From the NCBI GenBank assembly GCA_016707205.1, contig JADJHZ010000019.1, positions 4,498 to 68,497 on the forward strand: a DNA stretch of 64,000 bases, read 5' to 3'. Made by a program: the position numbers and the translations under genes. The notes under the pieces were generated by a model that made no database searches, was not told the DNA's origin, and worked only from the letters and a program-made list of their open reading frames with translations. This stretch comes from Haliscomenobacter sp. GTDB taxonomy: Bacteria; Bacteroidota; Bacteroidia; Chitinophagales; Saprospiraceae. Shown piece by piece: positions 1-8,009 of the stretch. The stretch's first letter is position 1, and each line of letters opens with the position of its first letter.

Positions 1-531
1 ATGCCCTGGGCGTTTATCTTCCAAAAGCAGGGGTGGGCAATTTTGCGGTTCATTCTTTAATATCCGGATTTATTCAAATTCAACAGCCCTATTGGGTTCC
101 GACTTTGGTTGGGAGTAGCCTTCTCTTCGATCGGGCGGTGATCCTGCTACCTGGGATTATCCGATAACCGAATTGGAAACACACTATGTCGTGGTATTTA
201 AATTGGCAAGCATGAGTTGGAGCCAGGAAAAAGGAAATCAGATAGTATAAGTTACGGGTGCTTTTCGGGAAGCAGAAGATCTGCCTGGAATGGGTAGATC
301 TCTCTGCGCCCTTTAGTTGCAGATGAAAATTTTCACTTGTTTTTTTAGCTATTTCCAGAATGTTTTTTTTATTTTCCTTCCATAAATATGCAACAGATAT
401 AGGTTTTATGCGTGTATAGACGAATTTCCTATTTTAGGGATTCAAGGGGCATGGGCGGCAAATGTGCAAAACCTGTTTCGGAGTATTGGAAGAGCTGGCT
501 TAAATCCCTAATAGAAAAATAATCTGTCAAT
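1..531. other. Region without an intact gene
   Basis: No complete gene is visible. An open stretch of 38 codons at 134-250 (plus strand, beginning GGDPATWDY, ending at a TAA) looks protein-like but has no start codon. Its frame is closed upstream by a TAG. It may be the eroded or frameshifted 3' end of a gene that begins outside the window. The AT-rich part from about 330 to 531 presumably carries the promoter of the next gene, but I see no clear TAnnTTTG box. Confidence 0.4.
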
Positions 532-2082
532 ATGGATTCGTTGAAAGAACTCATTCAATTTATTGACCGCAATAAAGTCAAGTCTATCGAGGTCTTGGGG
601 TATCAGAAGGAAGGAAAAAAAACGCTAATCAATCAGTTTTACCAGAGGATTGCTTCTGGTGATTTGAACACGGATGAAGAGGCCGCCGATCTGTTTTTCC
701 GTGTTTCGCCTTCGGATATCCTTTACCGTAAGTTGAAAAGTAAATTAAAATCCAGGCTGATTAACTCGGTTTTCTTTCTCGATCTGAAGCAGCCGAAATA
801 TTCAGAGATGGACCGCGCCTATTTAACCTGCTGGAAAGAATGGTCGGCAACACAAATTTTGTTCAGAAATGGAGTTACCAAGGTGGCCGTTGAACTGGCT
901 CACCGGATTTTAAAGCAGTCTCAGGCGTTTGAGTTTTCTGATATTTCGATGAATATCGCTAAAATGTTGAGGATCACGTACGCAACCCGATTCCCCAATG
1001 CCAAAAAATACGAGCAGTTTAATGAACTGGTAAATTATTATTTGGGCTTACAAACCTCTGAATTGAAAGCGGAGGAATATTATTTTGACATCGTCAGGCA
1101 TTATGCAGAAAGTCTTGCAAGCCAACCTGAAGTTGGAGAGAAAGGTGAAAAATATGTTCAAGAGTTGGAGCCTTTGGTCAAATTGTATAAAACTCACCGC
1201 CTGCTTCGTTTTTTTTATCAAATCAAGGTAGCCTCTTATATGTGCCGGAATGACTACCGGACTACGGTCGGGGTGTGTAACGAGGCTCTTTCGGCTTTAG
1301 AAATCAAGACTTTCTTACCCCAATCGCAGGGCGCTTTCTTTTATTTTCAGAAGATTGTATGCCACGCTCAGTTAAAGGAATTTGAAGAAGGTAAACGCTT
1401 AGCAGAAGCTTATCTGATCTATGACGAACAAGGATCATTTAACTGGTTTAAAAACAGACAACTTGCTGTTTTTTTTAGCTTTCACTCGGGGGATTATGAG
1501 GAAACGCTAAGAGTATTTGAACAAGCGAGTTCTCATCCGGGATTCAGGCGCCTTGATCCGGTAAATGCGGAGTTCTGGAAAATCTCGGAAGCGTATCTGT
1601 TGTACCTCCTTTACACCGGAAGGATTCCCTCTACTTCAGAAAAGGCATTCAATTTTCGAATTGCCAAATTTCTCAACGAGGTTCCCATTTTTTCTAAAGA
1701 CAAGAAGGGGATGAATATTCCGATTTTAATCGTTCAAATCTTGTTCACCATTGCCCAGCAGCGCTACGATTTGGCGGTCCTGCGCATAGATTCCATTGAA
1801 AAGTATTGTACGCGGTATTTGCGTAAAGACGATACGTATCGCAGTAACTTGTTTATCAAGATGTTGTTATGCATCCCCCAGGCAGGGTTCCACCGCGTAG
1901 CCGTGTCCCGACGGGCAAGCAAATATAGGGACTTGCTGCGCAAGCACCCTTTGGAATACGCCAACCAGGGCCATCAGATCGAGGTGATTCCTTACGAAGC
2001 GTTGTGGGAGATGGCACTGGATTCTCTAGGTACCCGGATTCATTCCCCGTCGCGGGCCTTGCCCAAAGCAGGAGAGCCTTAG
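532..2082 (+). CDS. Uncharacterised 516-aa helical-repeat protein
   Basis: I do not recognise a named family. The protein has no signal peptide or membrane segment, is rich in Leu, Lys, Glu and aromatic residues, and reads as a long series of paired amphipathic helices resembling TPR-type repeats (for example around residues 90-330). A cytoplasmic scaffold or regulatory role is possible but is inference only. The start ATG follows an AT-rich leader; no alternative in-frame start upstream looks better. The gene stands alone, followed after 10 nt by a GC-rich hairpin. Its base composition is more AT-rich than the genes that follow it. Confidence 0.75.
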   Translation: MDSLKELIQFIDRNKVKSIEVLGYQKEGKKTLINQFYQRIASGDLNTDEEAADLFFRVSPSDILYRKLKSKLKSRLINSVFFLDLKQPKYSEMDRAYLTCWKEWSATQILFRNGVTKVAVELAHRILKQSQAFEFSDISMNIAKMLRITYATRFPNAKKYEQFNELVNYYLGLQTSELKAEEYYFDIVRHYAESLASQPEVGEKGEKYVQELEPLVKLYKTHRLLRFFYQIKVASYMCRNDYRTTVGVCNEALSALEIKTFLPQSQGAFFYFQKIVCHAQLKEFEEGKRLAEAYLIYDEQGSFNWFKNRQLAVFFSFHSGDYEETLRVFEQASSHPGFRRLDPVNAEFWKISEAYLLYLLYTGRIPSTSEKAFNFRIAKFLNEVPIFSKDKKGMNIPILIVQILFTIAQQRYDLAVLRIDSIEKYCTRYLRKDDTYRSNLFIKMLLCIPQAGFHRVAVSRRASKYRDLLRKHPLEYANQGHQIEVIPYEALWEMALDSLGTRIHSPSRALPKAGEP

Positions 2083-2085
2083 AAA

Positions 2086-2383
2086 AAACGCAAAGCCCCC
2101 GGCGGCTAAGCGCTACCGGGGGCTTCCAGGAGTAGGGAGTTGCTGTAAGGGAAGGATTCGAACCTTCAAGGGGAAGTTAGCATCGGAACAGATTTGCGGT
2201 GGTCAACCCCAGTCAGGAGCCGGCTTCGCTTGGTGTTGCCAAGCGAGGTCGCTTCGGCTTATTCCGTGTTTATCCAGGTCCCAGCCGAAGCCGGGGTCCC
2301 CACCCCCGAGACAAGGGGGCATGGCTGCCTGTTTCATCACCTCACATTGTTTGTTTTGCAGGGCGTCTTTTCGCCGCTGTTGA
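2086..2383 (-). ncRNA. Candidate structured small RNA (about 295 nt)
   Basis: On the minus strand a textbook Bacteroidota promoter (TTTG at 2420-2417, 20-nt spacer, TATATTTG at 2396-2389) points into a GC-rich stretch with no credible protein. That stretch ends at a 10-bp GC hairpin (2093-2125) followed on the minus strand by a T-run. Inside, the minus strand can form several helices: TCATCA/TGATGA closing a GGCG/CGCC hairpin near the 5' end, CCCCC/GGGGG around 2310-2327, and CGCTTGG/CCAAGCG around 2228-2246. Near the 3' end there is a perfect T-arm-like hairpin GAAGG-TTCGAAT-CCTTC (2167-2151). No matching acceptor 5' strand for a tRNA, no tmRNA tag reading frame and no RNase P consensus were found, so the class is unknown. 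Confidence 0.5.
2093..2125 (-). terminator. Intrinsic terminator-like hairpin
   Basis: AAGCCCCCGG (2093-2102) pairs perfectly with CCGGGGGCTT (2116-2125) across a 13-nt loop. A T-rich run (TTTGCGTTTTTT) follows only when it is read on the minus strand, so it fits the end of the candidate leftward RNA better than the end of the upstream plus-strand gene. It may serve both. Confidence 0.6.
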
Positions 2384-2388
2384 TGATA

Positions 2389-2420
2389 CAAATATAGAAG
2401 CAGCCCCTATTCTTTGCAAA
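2389..2420 (-). promoter_or_regulatory. Consensus Bacteroidota promoter, leftward
   Basis: Read on the minus strand: TTTG (2420-2417), exactly 20 nt, then TATATTTG (2396-2389). This matches the -33/-7 pattern TTTG-N19/20-TAnnTTTG of the Bacteroidota primary sigma factor. Transcription would start near 2382. No protein-coding gene lies downstream before the hairpin at 2093-2125. Confidence 0.65.
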
Positions 2421-2553
2421 TTTTTTATAAAAAATTTATAAAATTTACAATATCGTCAATAATTAGGCTTTTTTGTTGATTTTATTTAAAAAGACGTTCG
2501 ATTTTTTGCCCGCTTCTTGAAGATTTTGCAATGCCGGGGAAGACCGGTCGACC

Positions 2554-2698
2554 GTTTAGGCGTTAGGGCGTTAGGGCGTTTAGGCGTAAGGCATAGGGCC
2601 TGTGATCGAAATCTGCTCCCTTTTCCCTACTCCCTTCGCCTCAACGCCCCAACGCCTCAACGCCTAAACTTCCTTAACGCTTCAACGCTTCAACCACG
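2554..2698. repeat. Degenerate GGCGTTA/AACGCCT inverted repeat
   Basis: The left arm (2554-2580) is made of GGCGTTTA/GGCGTTAG units. The right arm (2643-2669) is its complement in 24 of 27 positions. The 62-nt loop contains TGATCGAAATCTGCTCCC (2603-2620), shared with 4523-4540. The right side runs on as AACGCTTCAACG units into the 3' end of the serine hydrolase gene, supplying its last codons and stop. Confidence 0.7.
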
Positions 2699-4368
2699 CC
2701 TTTAACAGAAGGCCCTTCCAGCACAAGGGCGGTTTTTCCGGCGCTTTCTTCAAAGCGGGCGCGTAGGCTATTGGCGGGCGCGAAGAAGGCGCCGCCGCCT
2801 TCGTACTCCATGTCTTTGCGCAGGGCGTCAAATTCGCGGCGGTCGAAGAGCTGGTCTTCGTCCCAGACGTATTGCATGTAGAGGGGTTGGCGGGCGAAGT
2901 CGAAGCGCAGGGTGCTAAGCTTGAATCTGCCCTGGCGGCGCAATACCGTACCGATATGGGTGGCTTTGACGAACGCCCCGCGGCGTTCCTGCTGCTGTTT
3001 CCAGTAGGGGCCTGCCCGTTGGGCCACTTCTTCGGCAGGTTCTCCGAGCGCCTGGGCCAGGGGCGCGAAGTCGCCTTTGAAGATGCCCTCTGCGATGGCC
3101 AGGCTGCGCTGAGCTGCCGCCTGGGTATTTTCGGGAGTCTCCGTGCCGTCGCCGCTGAGGAGGAGCAGCAGGGCGGTGTCGTCGAATTCGGCCTGGAGGC
3201 GGTCGTAGGCGTCGAAGCGCACGCGCAGGTCCGCGCCGGAGGGGAGGACGTAGGTCCCGGTCCAGCGCGCGGCTTCCGGGTCGGAGAGGGTAGGGGACCC
3301 GCCGGACAGCAAGGCCTGGATGCGCATAGCGATATCGTCGGAGATCTGATCGTTGGAGTTGCTCGACACCACCACCAGCAGGTCTTTCGAGGGTACGAAG
3401 CCCATATAGGCGTTGTAGACGCCGTTGCCGCCGTTGTGCCAGATGAGGGTGTCGCCGCCGTCCAGTTCTTCTACCACCCAGCCGTAGCCGTAGTAGCTGG
3501 GCGCGTCGCCTTCCTTCTGGTGGGGCGTCCACAGCTTGCGGATGGAGGCGCCGGAAAGGACGGTCCCGCCGACCAGGGCTTTATACCACCGGTGCATGTC
3601 GGCTGCGGTAGACAGGATGCCGCCGTTGGCGCGCAGGTGCCAGCCTGGCCCTTCCTTGGCCCAGGGGCGGTCGAGGGCCGTGCCCCAGCGCTGCCCGTCG
3701 CGGTAACCAACAGCCAGCTCTCCGGGAGCAAAGCCGGGGGCCTGGTAGCCCGTGCGGGTCATGCCCGAGGGCAGGAAGAGGTGTTTCCTGAGGTAGGCTT
3801 CGTACCCCATACCGGAAACCTGCTCGATCACCATTCCCAGCAGGCTGTACCCGACGTTGGAATATTCGTATCCCGTGCCCGGAGCAAACAATAAGGGAGT
3901 CTCCATCGCCAGAGTATGGAAGGCGGCGGTGGAAATCGTATCGTAGTCGTCGCCCAAAGCCCCGGGGAAGCCCGCCGAGTGGGTCAGCAGATGGTGGAGG
4001 GTGATGCCCGCTTTATCCGCAGGCGCCTTGCCGAGGTATTTGGATAGGGGGTCTCCGACCGACAACTTGCCCTGCTCTTCCAGCTTCAAAATCGCCGCCG
4101 CCGTAAATTGCTTCGTGACCGACCCCACGGAAAAAACCGTCTCCGCCGTTTGGGGCCGTTTCGCTTCCCGGTCGGCCATGCCGAAGCCTTTATCGACCAG
4201 CACCCGGCCTTCCGAGGCGGCCAGCACCGACCCTGCATAGCCGCTTTGCGCTACTTTTTGCAAAAACATTTCCACAGCAGCAACCGAACCGGAAGCCGGG
4301 GAAGTTTGGGCGTTCAGTACTCCGGCCGTCCATACGGCCATCAGAAAAAGGAAGTGGATGGTTTTCAT
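2674..4368 (-). CDS. Secreted serine hydrolase (beta-lactamase / PBP4* family)
   Basis: A 564-aa class-C beta-lactamase-related serine hydrolase, probably periplasmic. The start at 4368 gives a clean signal peptide (MKTIHFLFLMAVWTAGVLNA-Q). The nucleophile motif SVTK (S-x-x-K in VFSVGSVTKQF) lies near residue 85, a YSN motif (YEYSNVGYS) near residue 170, and an HNGG box (WHNGGNGVYN) stands in for the KTG motif near residue 315. A C-terminal DUF3471-type extension of about 200 residues follows. The substrate cannot be told; members include D-aminopeptidases, esterases and carboxypeptidases. The last codons (VEALKR, stop) lie inside an intergenic repeat, so the extreme C-terminus may be recently acquired. 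The gene is monocistronic and ends near the candidate RNA region. Confidence 0.88.
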   Translation of the reverse strand: MKTIHFLFLMAVWTAGVLNAQTSPASGSVAAVEMFLQKVAQSGYAGSVLAASEGRVLVDKGFGMADREAKRPQTAETVFSVGSVTKQFTAAAILKLEEQGKLSVGDPLSKYLGKAPADKAGITLHHLLTHSAGFPGALGDDYDTISTAAFHTLAMETPLLFAPGTGYEYSNVGYSLLGMVIEQVSGMGYEAYLRKHLFLPSGMTRTGYQAPGFAPGELAVGYRDGQRWGTALDRPWAKEGPGWHLRANGGILSTAADMHRWYKALVGGTVLSGASIRKLWTPHQKEGDAPSYYGYGWVVEELDGGDTLIWHNGGNGVYNAYMGFVPSKDLLVVVSSNSNDQISDDIAMRIQALLSGGSPTLSDPEAARWTGTYVLPSGADLRVRFDAYDRLQAEFDDTALLLLLSGDGTETPENTQAAAQRSLAIAEGIFKGDFAPLAQALGEPAEEVAQRAGPYWKQQQERRGAFVKATHIGTVLRRQGRFKLSTLRFDFARQPLYMQYVWDEDQLFDRREFDALRKDMEYEGGGAFFAPANSLRARFEESAGKTALVLEGPSVKGVVEALKR

Positions 4369-4458
4369 TCGGGTAATTTTTGAAAACAAAATACGAATGT
4401 TTTCGTAGATTAAAACTAAACCTTGAACCAAAAACGTTGGTCGGGGGACCGGCAAATA

Positions 4459-4540
4459 GTTTCGCACGAAATCTGAGGATTTCGGCGAACAAGAGTTTGG
4501 GCGATTAGGGGTTTAGGCGCTCTGATCGAAATTTGCTCCC
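4459..4540. repeat. Dispersed intergenic repeat copies
   Basis: Two short motifs here recur elsewhere in the window. GTTTCGCACGAAATCTGA (4459-4476) recurs inverted at 25750-25767 with one mismatch. TGATCGAAATTTGCTCCC (4523-4540) recurs at 2603-2620 with one mismatch. CTCCCTG units in tandem and then AACTTCGC units follow, up to the next gene's promoter. Confidence 0.6.
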
Positions 4541-4622
4541 CGCTTCCCTGCTCCCTGCTCCCTGCTCCCTTCACCTCAACTTCGCAACTTCGCAACCCCG
4601 CAACTTCGCAACTTTTAATACC

Positions 4623-4630
4623 TATCTTTG
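4623..4630 (+). promoter_or_regulatory. -7 promoter element TATCTTTG
   Basis: TATCTTTG matches the TAnnTTTG -7 box and ends 16 nt before the ATG at 4647, implying a very short leader for the MFS gene. No clear TTG lies about 20 nt upstream; the sequence there is AACTTCGC repeat. Confidence 0.4.
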
Positions 4631-4646
4631 CCCCAAACCGCAATCC

Positions 4647-5942
4647 ATGCAAACACCGGCACTGCGCAAAGACGATCCCCGCACGATCCGGTCCTGGGCG
4701 ATGTACGACTGGGCCAATTCTTCGTATTCCCTGGTGGTGAGTTCGGCGATTTTTCCGGCGTATTATAACGAGGTAACGCGGGTCAATGGGTCGGGCAGGA
4801 TGACGTTTATGGGGTTGGAGGTAGAGAATACGGGGCTGTACTCTGTGACGCTGGGATTGTCTTTTGGGGTAGTAGCGCTGGTATCGCCCCTGTTGTCATC
4901 GATGTCAGATTACGGGGGCAACCACAAGTCGTACATGAAGTTTTTCTGCTACGTGGGCGCTTTGGCCTGCATGAGCCTGTTTTTTTTTACCGGCCCGAAC
5001 CTGGCGCTGGGCCTGGCCGCGCTGATGCTGGCCACCATCGGGTACTCGGGGAGCATTGTTTTTTACAACTCTTTTTTGCCGGCCATTGCGTCGGAGGCGC
5101 GGCAAGACCAGGTCAGCGCCCGGGGCTACGCCTACGGGTATATCGGGGCGTCGACGCTCCTGTTGCTCAACCTGGCGGCCATCCTCAACCAGAAAGCGCT
5201 GGGGGTGACCGACGATACCCTGCTTCCCCGCTTGTCGTTCTTCCTGACCGGACTCTGGTGGCTGGGCTTTGCCCAGATCCCTTTTGCCCGCCTGCCGCGG
5301 GGATTGTATATCCGCAAGCCGGAAGGGCACTTCCTCCTCCACGGGTATCAGGAGCTGGGCAAGGTGTGGAAGCGGCTGAGGGAGGAACCTTTGCTGCGCA
5401 CGTTTCTGCTCAGTTTCTTTTTCTACATTATGGGCGTGCAGACGGTGATGTTCATGGCTGCCTCGTTTGGGGAAAAAGAGGTGGGCCTGCCCGTAACGTC
5501 CTTGATCATCACGGTGCTGTGCCTGGAGTACGTCGGCATCGCCGGCGCATTCCTGTTTGCGGCCTTGTCCAAACGGATGGGCAACCTGCCTGCCCTGATC
5601 CTGGCGGTATGCGTGTGGATTGGCATTTGCATCGGCGCGCTTCAGATCAAGACACATGCGCATTTTTTCATCACGGCGGTCTTCATCGGCCTGGTCATGG
5701 GAGGGATACAGAGCCTTTCGCGATCGACCTACGCGAAGCTTATCCCAAAAACGGAGAACAACGCCGGGTATTTTGGTTTTTTTGACGTTTGCGAAAAGGT
5801 GGCCATGATGTTCGGACTGGTCATGTTCGGCTACCTCGACAATCTGACGGGCAGCATGCGGTCGTCGATTTTCGTCCTGACGATCTGGTTTGCTATCGGC
5901 CTGATTCTGCTGCTACGGGCGCTGGCGCTTCGCCGCGCCTGA
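4647..5942 (+). CDS. MFS transporter, UMF1/Atg22-like family
   Basis: A 431-aa inner-membrane protein with about 12 hydrophobic segments. Near the N-terminus it has the family signature W-x-MYDWANSSY-x-L, typical of the UMF1 (Atg22-like) branch of the major facilitator superfamily. In yeast Atg22 exports amino acids from the vacuole; bacterial substrates are mostly unknown. I chose the ATG at 4647 because it lies just after the -7 box and begins with the conserved hydrophilic head (MQTPALRKDDPRTIRSWAMYDWA); an earlier in-frame start would translate intergenic repeat. It lies 162 nt upstream of another transporter on the same strand. Confidence 0.88.
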   Translation: MQTPALRKDDPRTIRSWAMYDWANSSYSLVVSSAIFPAYYNEVTRVNGSGRMTFMGLEVENTGLYSVTLGLSFGVVALVSPLLSSMSDYGGNHKSYMKFFCYVGALACMSLFFFTGPNLALGLAALMLATIGYSGSIVFYNSFLPAIASEARQDQVSARGYAYGYIGASTLLLLNLAAILNQKALGVTDDTLLPRLSFFLTGLWWLGFAQIPFARLPRGLYIRKPEGHFLLHGYQELGKVWKRLREEPLLRTFLLSFFFYIMGVQTVMFMAASFGEKEVGLPVTSLIITVLCLEYVGIAGAFLFAALSKRMGNLPALILAVCVWIGICIGALQIKTHAHFFITAVFIGLVMGGIQSLSRSTYAKLIPKTENNAGYFGFFDVCEKVAMMFGLVMFGYLDNLTGSMRSSIFVLTIWFAIGLILLLRALALRRA

Positions 5943-6015
5943 TCGTTTTGTTTTTTCTCCTGAATAAACCGGCACAACGGTCTTTTGCTTTCCGGAAGGG
6001 ATACCGAAAAAAGTT

Positions 6016-6045
6016 TTGACAAAAAAGAGATAAGTTATACCTTAA
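6016..6045 (+). promoter_or_regulatory. Possible promoter of the NSS symporter
   Basis: TTG at 6016-6018, a 19-nt spacer and TACCTTAA at 6038-6045 approximate the -33/-7 pattern (TAnnTT kept, final TG missing). A four-codon ORF (ATG TCA ACC TGA) sits just before the true start at 6105. Confidence 0.3.
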
Positions 6046-6104
6046 TCGGCCGTTAGCGCGGATTAGCGCAAACACCTATTTTATCACTATGTCAACCTGA
6101 GTTT

Positions 6105-7697
6105 ATGTCAAGTCAACACGAAAACTGGGGCTCGCGCGTTGGGTTGGTTCTCGCTATGGCAGGGAACGCGGTGGGGTTAGGAAACTTCCTGCGTTTTCCG
6201 GTACAGGCGATCCAAAACGGCGGCGGCACCTTTATCATTCCCTATCTGGTCTGTTTCCTGCTGATGGGGATTCCTCTTTTGTTTGTCGAATGGTCCATGG
6301 GCCGTTTTGGGGGCCGTCGTGGGCACCATAGTACGCCATTCATTCTGGATTCCATGTCCAAGTTTGCGTTCTGGAAGTATATTGGCGTGTTCGGAATTTT
6401 CACCAACCTGGCGGTAGCGGCCTATTACTGCTATTTGGAAAGCTGGGCGCTGGGCTATGTCTGGAATTCGATTGCCGGGATGTTCTCCGGGATGAGCAGC
6501 GATCAGGTTGCCGGTTTTTTCAGTGACTATACTAGTTTAAATTCGGCTGAGCCTATTATTTTCTGGGTGATCTGTCTGGCGCTAAACACCTGGATCCTTT
6601 CCCGCGGCCTCAGCGGGGGGGTGGAAAAAGTAGCGAAGGTTGGGATGCCGTTGCTGATCGCATTTGGCGTTATTCTGGCCATCCGGGGGATTACGCTGAA
6701 AGCAGGCCACGACGGCGCCATTTTCTCCGGCACAGCAGGCTTGAACTTCCTTTGGACCCCCAACTTCAGCACGATATGGGAACCAAAAGTATGGCTGGCT
6801 GCGGCCGGGCAGATCTTCTTTACCTTGTCGGTGGGTATGGGGAGCATCCAATGTTATGCGTCGTACCTGCGCTCCAAGGACGATGTGGCGCTGAACGCTA
6901 TGTCGGCCGGTTGGATGAACGAGTTTGTGGAAGTCGTGCTTGGCGGCGCGATCGTCATCCCGATCACCGTGGGGTATTTTGGCGTAGACGGCATGATTGA
7001 ACTGGTCAATAAAGCTGGCGGTCTGGGTCTTGGATTCCGTACCCTGCCGTATTTGTTCCAGCAGTGGGGGCCGATTTTGGCGGTCTTGGCGGGCGTCATG
7101 TGGTTTGGTCTTCTGTTTTTCGCGGGTATTACCTCCTCCCTGGCTATGGGCACGCCGATTATGGGTTTCCTGCGGGACGAGTTCGGGTGGAAACGCGAAA
7201 GTTCGGCCTGGCTATTTGGGGCATTGATCCTGATCCTGGGCTTGCCGACCGTCGTGTTCTTTAACTACGGCGTGTTTGACGAATACGACTATTGGGCGGG
7301 CACGGTGTCGCTCGTGGTTTTTGCCTTGTTCGAGACCATCCTGTTTGCCTGGGTCTTCGGGATCAACCGGGGCTGGAAGGAGATCACCATGGGCGCCGAT
7401 ATCAAGGTGCCGGTGCTGTTCAAGTACGTGATCAAATTCGTGACGCCGGTGATCCTCGGCGCCGTGTTCATCGGTAGCTTGCCCTCCATCATGGATACGA
7501 TCAACAACACCGCGATCCATGAGCAACTGGCTGCGGCGACGGATGAAACGACCATCAGCACCCTTAAAAAGACGATCTTTTTCAAGAATATTTCCCGTTT
7601 TGCCTTACTGGCCATGTGGTTCAGCATTGCCGTAGCGGTGGCCATAGCCTACCGGAAACGGATGCGCGAAGGCCGCTTTACGAATATAGAGGCTTAA
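6105..7697 (+). CDS. Sodium-dependent amino-acid symporter, NSS/SLC6 (LeuT-like) family
   Basis: A 530-aa inner-membrane protein. The first helix carries the NSS signature (GLVLAMAGNAVGLGNFLRFP), the unwound TM1 region that binds Na+ and substrate. NGGGTFIIPYL in TM2 and the W-S-M-G-R-F-G motif follow. Eleven to twelve hydrophobic segments span the chain, and it ends with a short basic cytosolic tail. The family imports amino acids coupled to Na+. The small gene starting 70 nt downstream encodes a MetS-like subunit, which points to the MetP-type branch (methionine/alanine uptake). A hairpin at 7716-7751 lies between the two genes. Confidence 0.92.
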   Translation: MSSQHENWGSRVGLVLAMAGNAVGLGNFLRFPVQAIQNGGGTFIIPYLVCFLLMGIPLLFVEWSMGRFGGRRGHHSTPFILDSMSKFAFWKYIGVFGIFTNLAVAAYYCYLESWALGYVWNSIAGMFSGMSSDQVAGFFSDYTSLNSAEPIIFWVICLALNTWILSRGLSGGVEKVAKVGMPLLIAFGVILAIRGITLKAGHDGAIFSGTAGLNFLWTPNFSTIWEPKVWLAAAGQIFFTLSVGMGSIQCYASYLRSKDDVALNAMSAGWMNEFVEVVLGGAIVIPITVGYFGVDGMIELVNKAGGLGLGFRTLPYLFQQWGPILAVLAGVMWFGLLFFAGITSSLAMGTPIMGFLRDEFGWKRESSAWLFGALILILGLPTVVFFNYGVFDEYDYWAGTVSLVVFALFETILFAWVFGINRGWKEITMGADIKVPVLFKYVIKFVTPVILGAVFIGSLPSIMDTINNTAIHEQLAAATDETTISTLKKTIFFKNISRFALLAMWFSIAVAVAIAYRKRMREGRFTNIEA

Positions 7698-7715
7698 GAA
7701 AACATTTTTTAGCTG

Positions 7716-7751
7716 CCAGGGGCAAAAACCGTCTTTTGAGACAGCCCCTGG
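7716..7751 (+). promoter_or_regulatory. Intercistronic hairpin
   Basis: CCAGGGGC (7716-7723) pairs with GCCCCTGG (7744-7751), with an inner GTCT/AGAC helix. It lies between the symporter stop and the small-subunit start, so it may set their relative expression by attenuation or mRNA protection. Its TTTTGAGACAGCCCC segment (7734-7748) recurs at 42990-43004. Confidence 0.45.
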
Positions 7752-7767
7752 GAAAATATAAAGCCTT

Positions 7768-7923
7768 ATGAATCCAACCGCTTTAATTATGTGGCTTAGC
7801 GCGGTACTCATCGTTTCGAGCGCTACCGCTTACTTTTTTTACAAAGTCCTGGTGACTCCTCACGGAAAAACGGAGGCAGAAGAACAACCTACGCCTCCTG
7901 TCAAGTCGTTTGACGTTTCCTGA
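7768..7923 (+). CDS. MetS-like small subunit of NSS transporter (51 aa)
   Basis: The protein begins MNPTALIMWLSAVLIVSSAT, with a single hydrophobic helix (about residues 4-26) and a short charged, Pro-rich cytosolic tail ending VKSFDVS. This is the pattern of the MetS / MaAIMP small-subunit family, one-helix proteins required with MetP-type NSS symporters for methionine/alanine uptake. The position 70 nt after the symporter stop on the same strand supports the call. The tail is somewhat longer than in the smallest members. A strong bidirectional terminator follows 23 nt after the stop. Confidence 0.72.
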   Translation: MNPTALIMWLSAVLIVSSATAYFFYKVLVTPHGKTEAEEQPTPPVKSFDVS

Positions 7924-7946
7924 GGGCGGCGTTATGTTGATATAAA

Positions 7947-7980
7947 AAAGCCCCTGTTCCGGTCAAGGAACAGGGGCTTT
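7947..7980. terminator. Bidirectional intrinsic terminator
   Basis: A perfect 14-bp stem, AAAGCCCCTGTTCC / GGAACAGGGGCTTT, has a 6-nt GGTCAA loop, with T-rich flanks on the plus side and A-rich flanks (T on the minus strand) on the other. It separates the symporter operon from the convergent outer-membrane gene. Confidence 0.88.
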
Positions 7981-8009
7981 CTTATTTTATTAGAAGGGCT
8001 TGACCTCGT

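Noticed and set aside
2151..2167. Possible tRNA on the minus strand (T-arm GAAGG-TTCGAAT-CCTTC)
   Set aside because: The acceptor strand CCTTACA has no TGTAAGG partner in the 100 nt upstream, and no D-arm or anticodon arm could be placed. It is kept only as part of the candidate RNA.
2872..3894. A 340-codon frame antisense to the serine hydrolase
   Set aside because: The minus-strand gene has signal peptide and active-site motifs; this frame has none.
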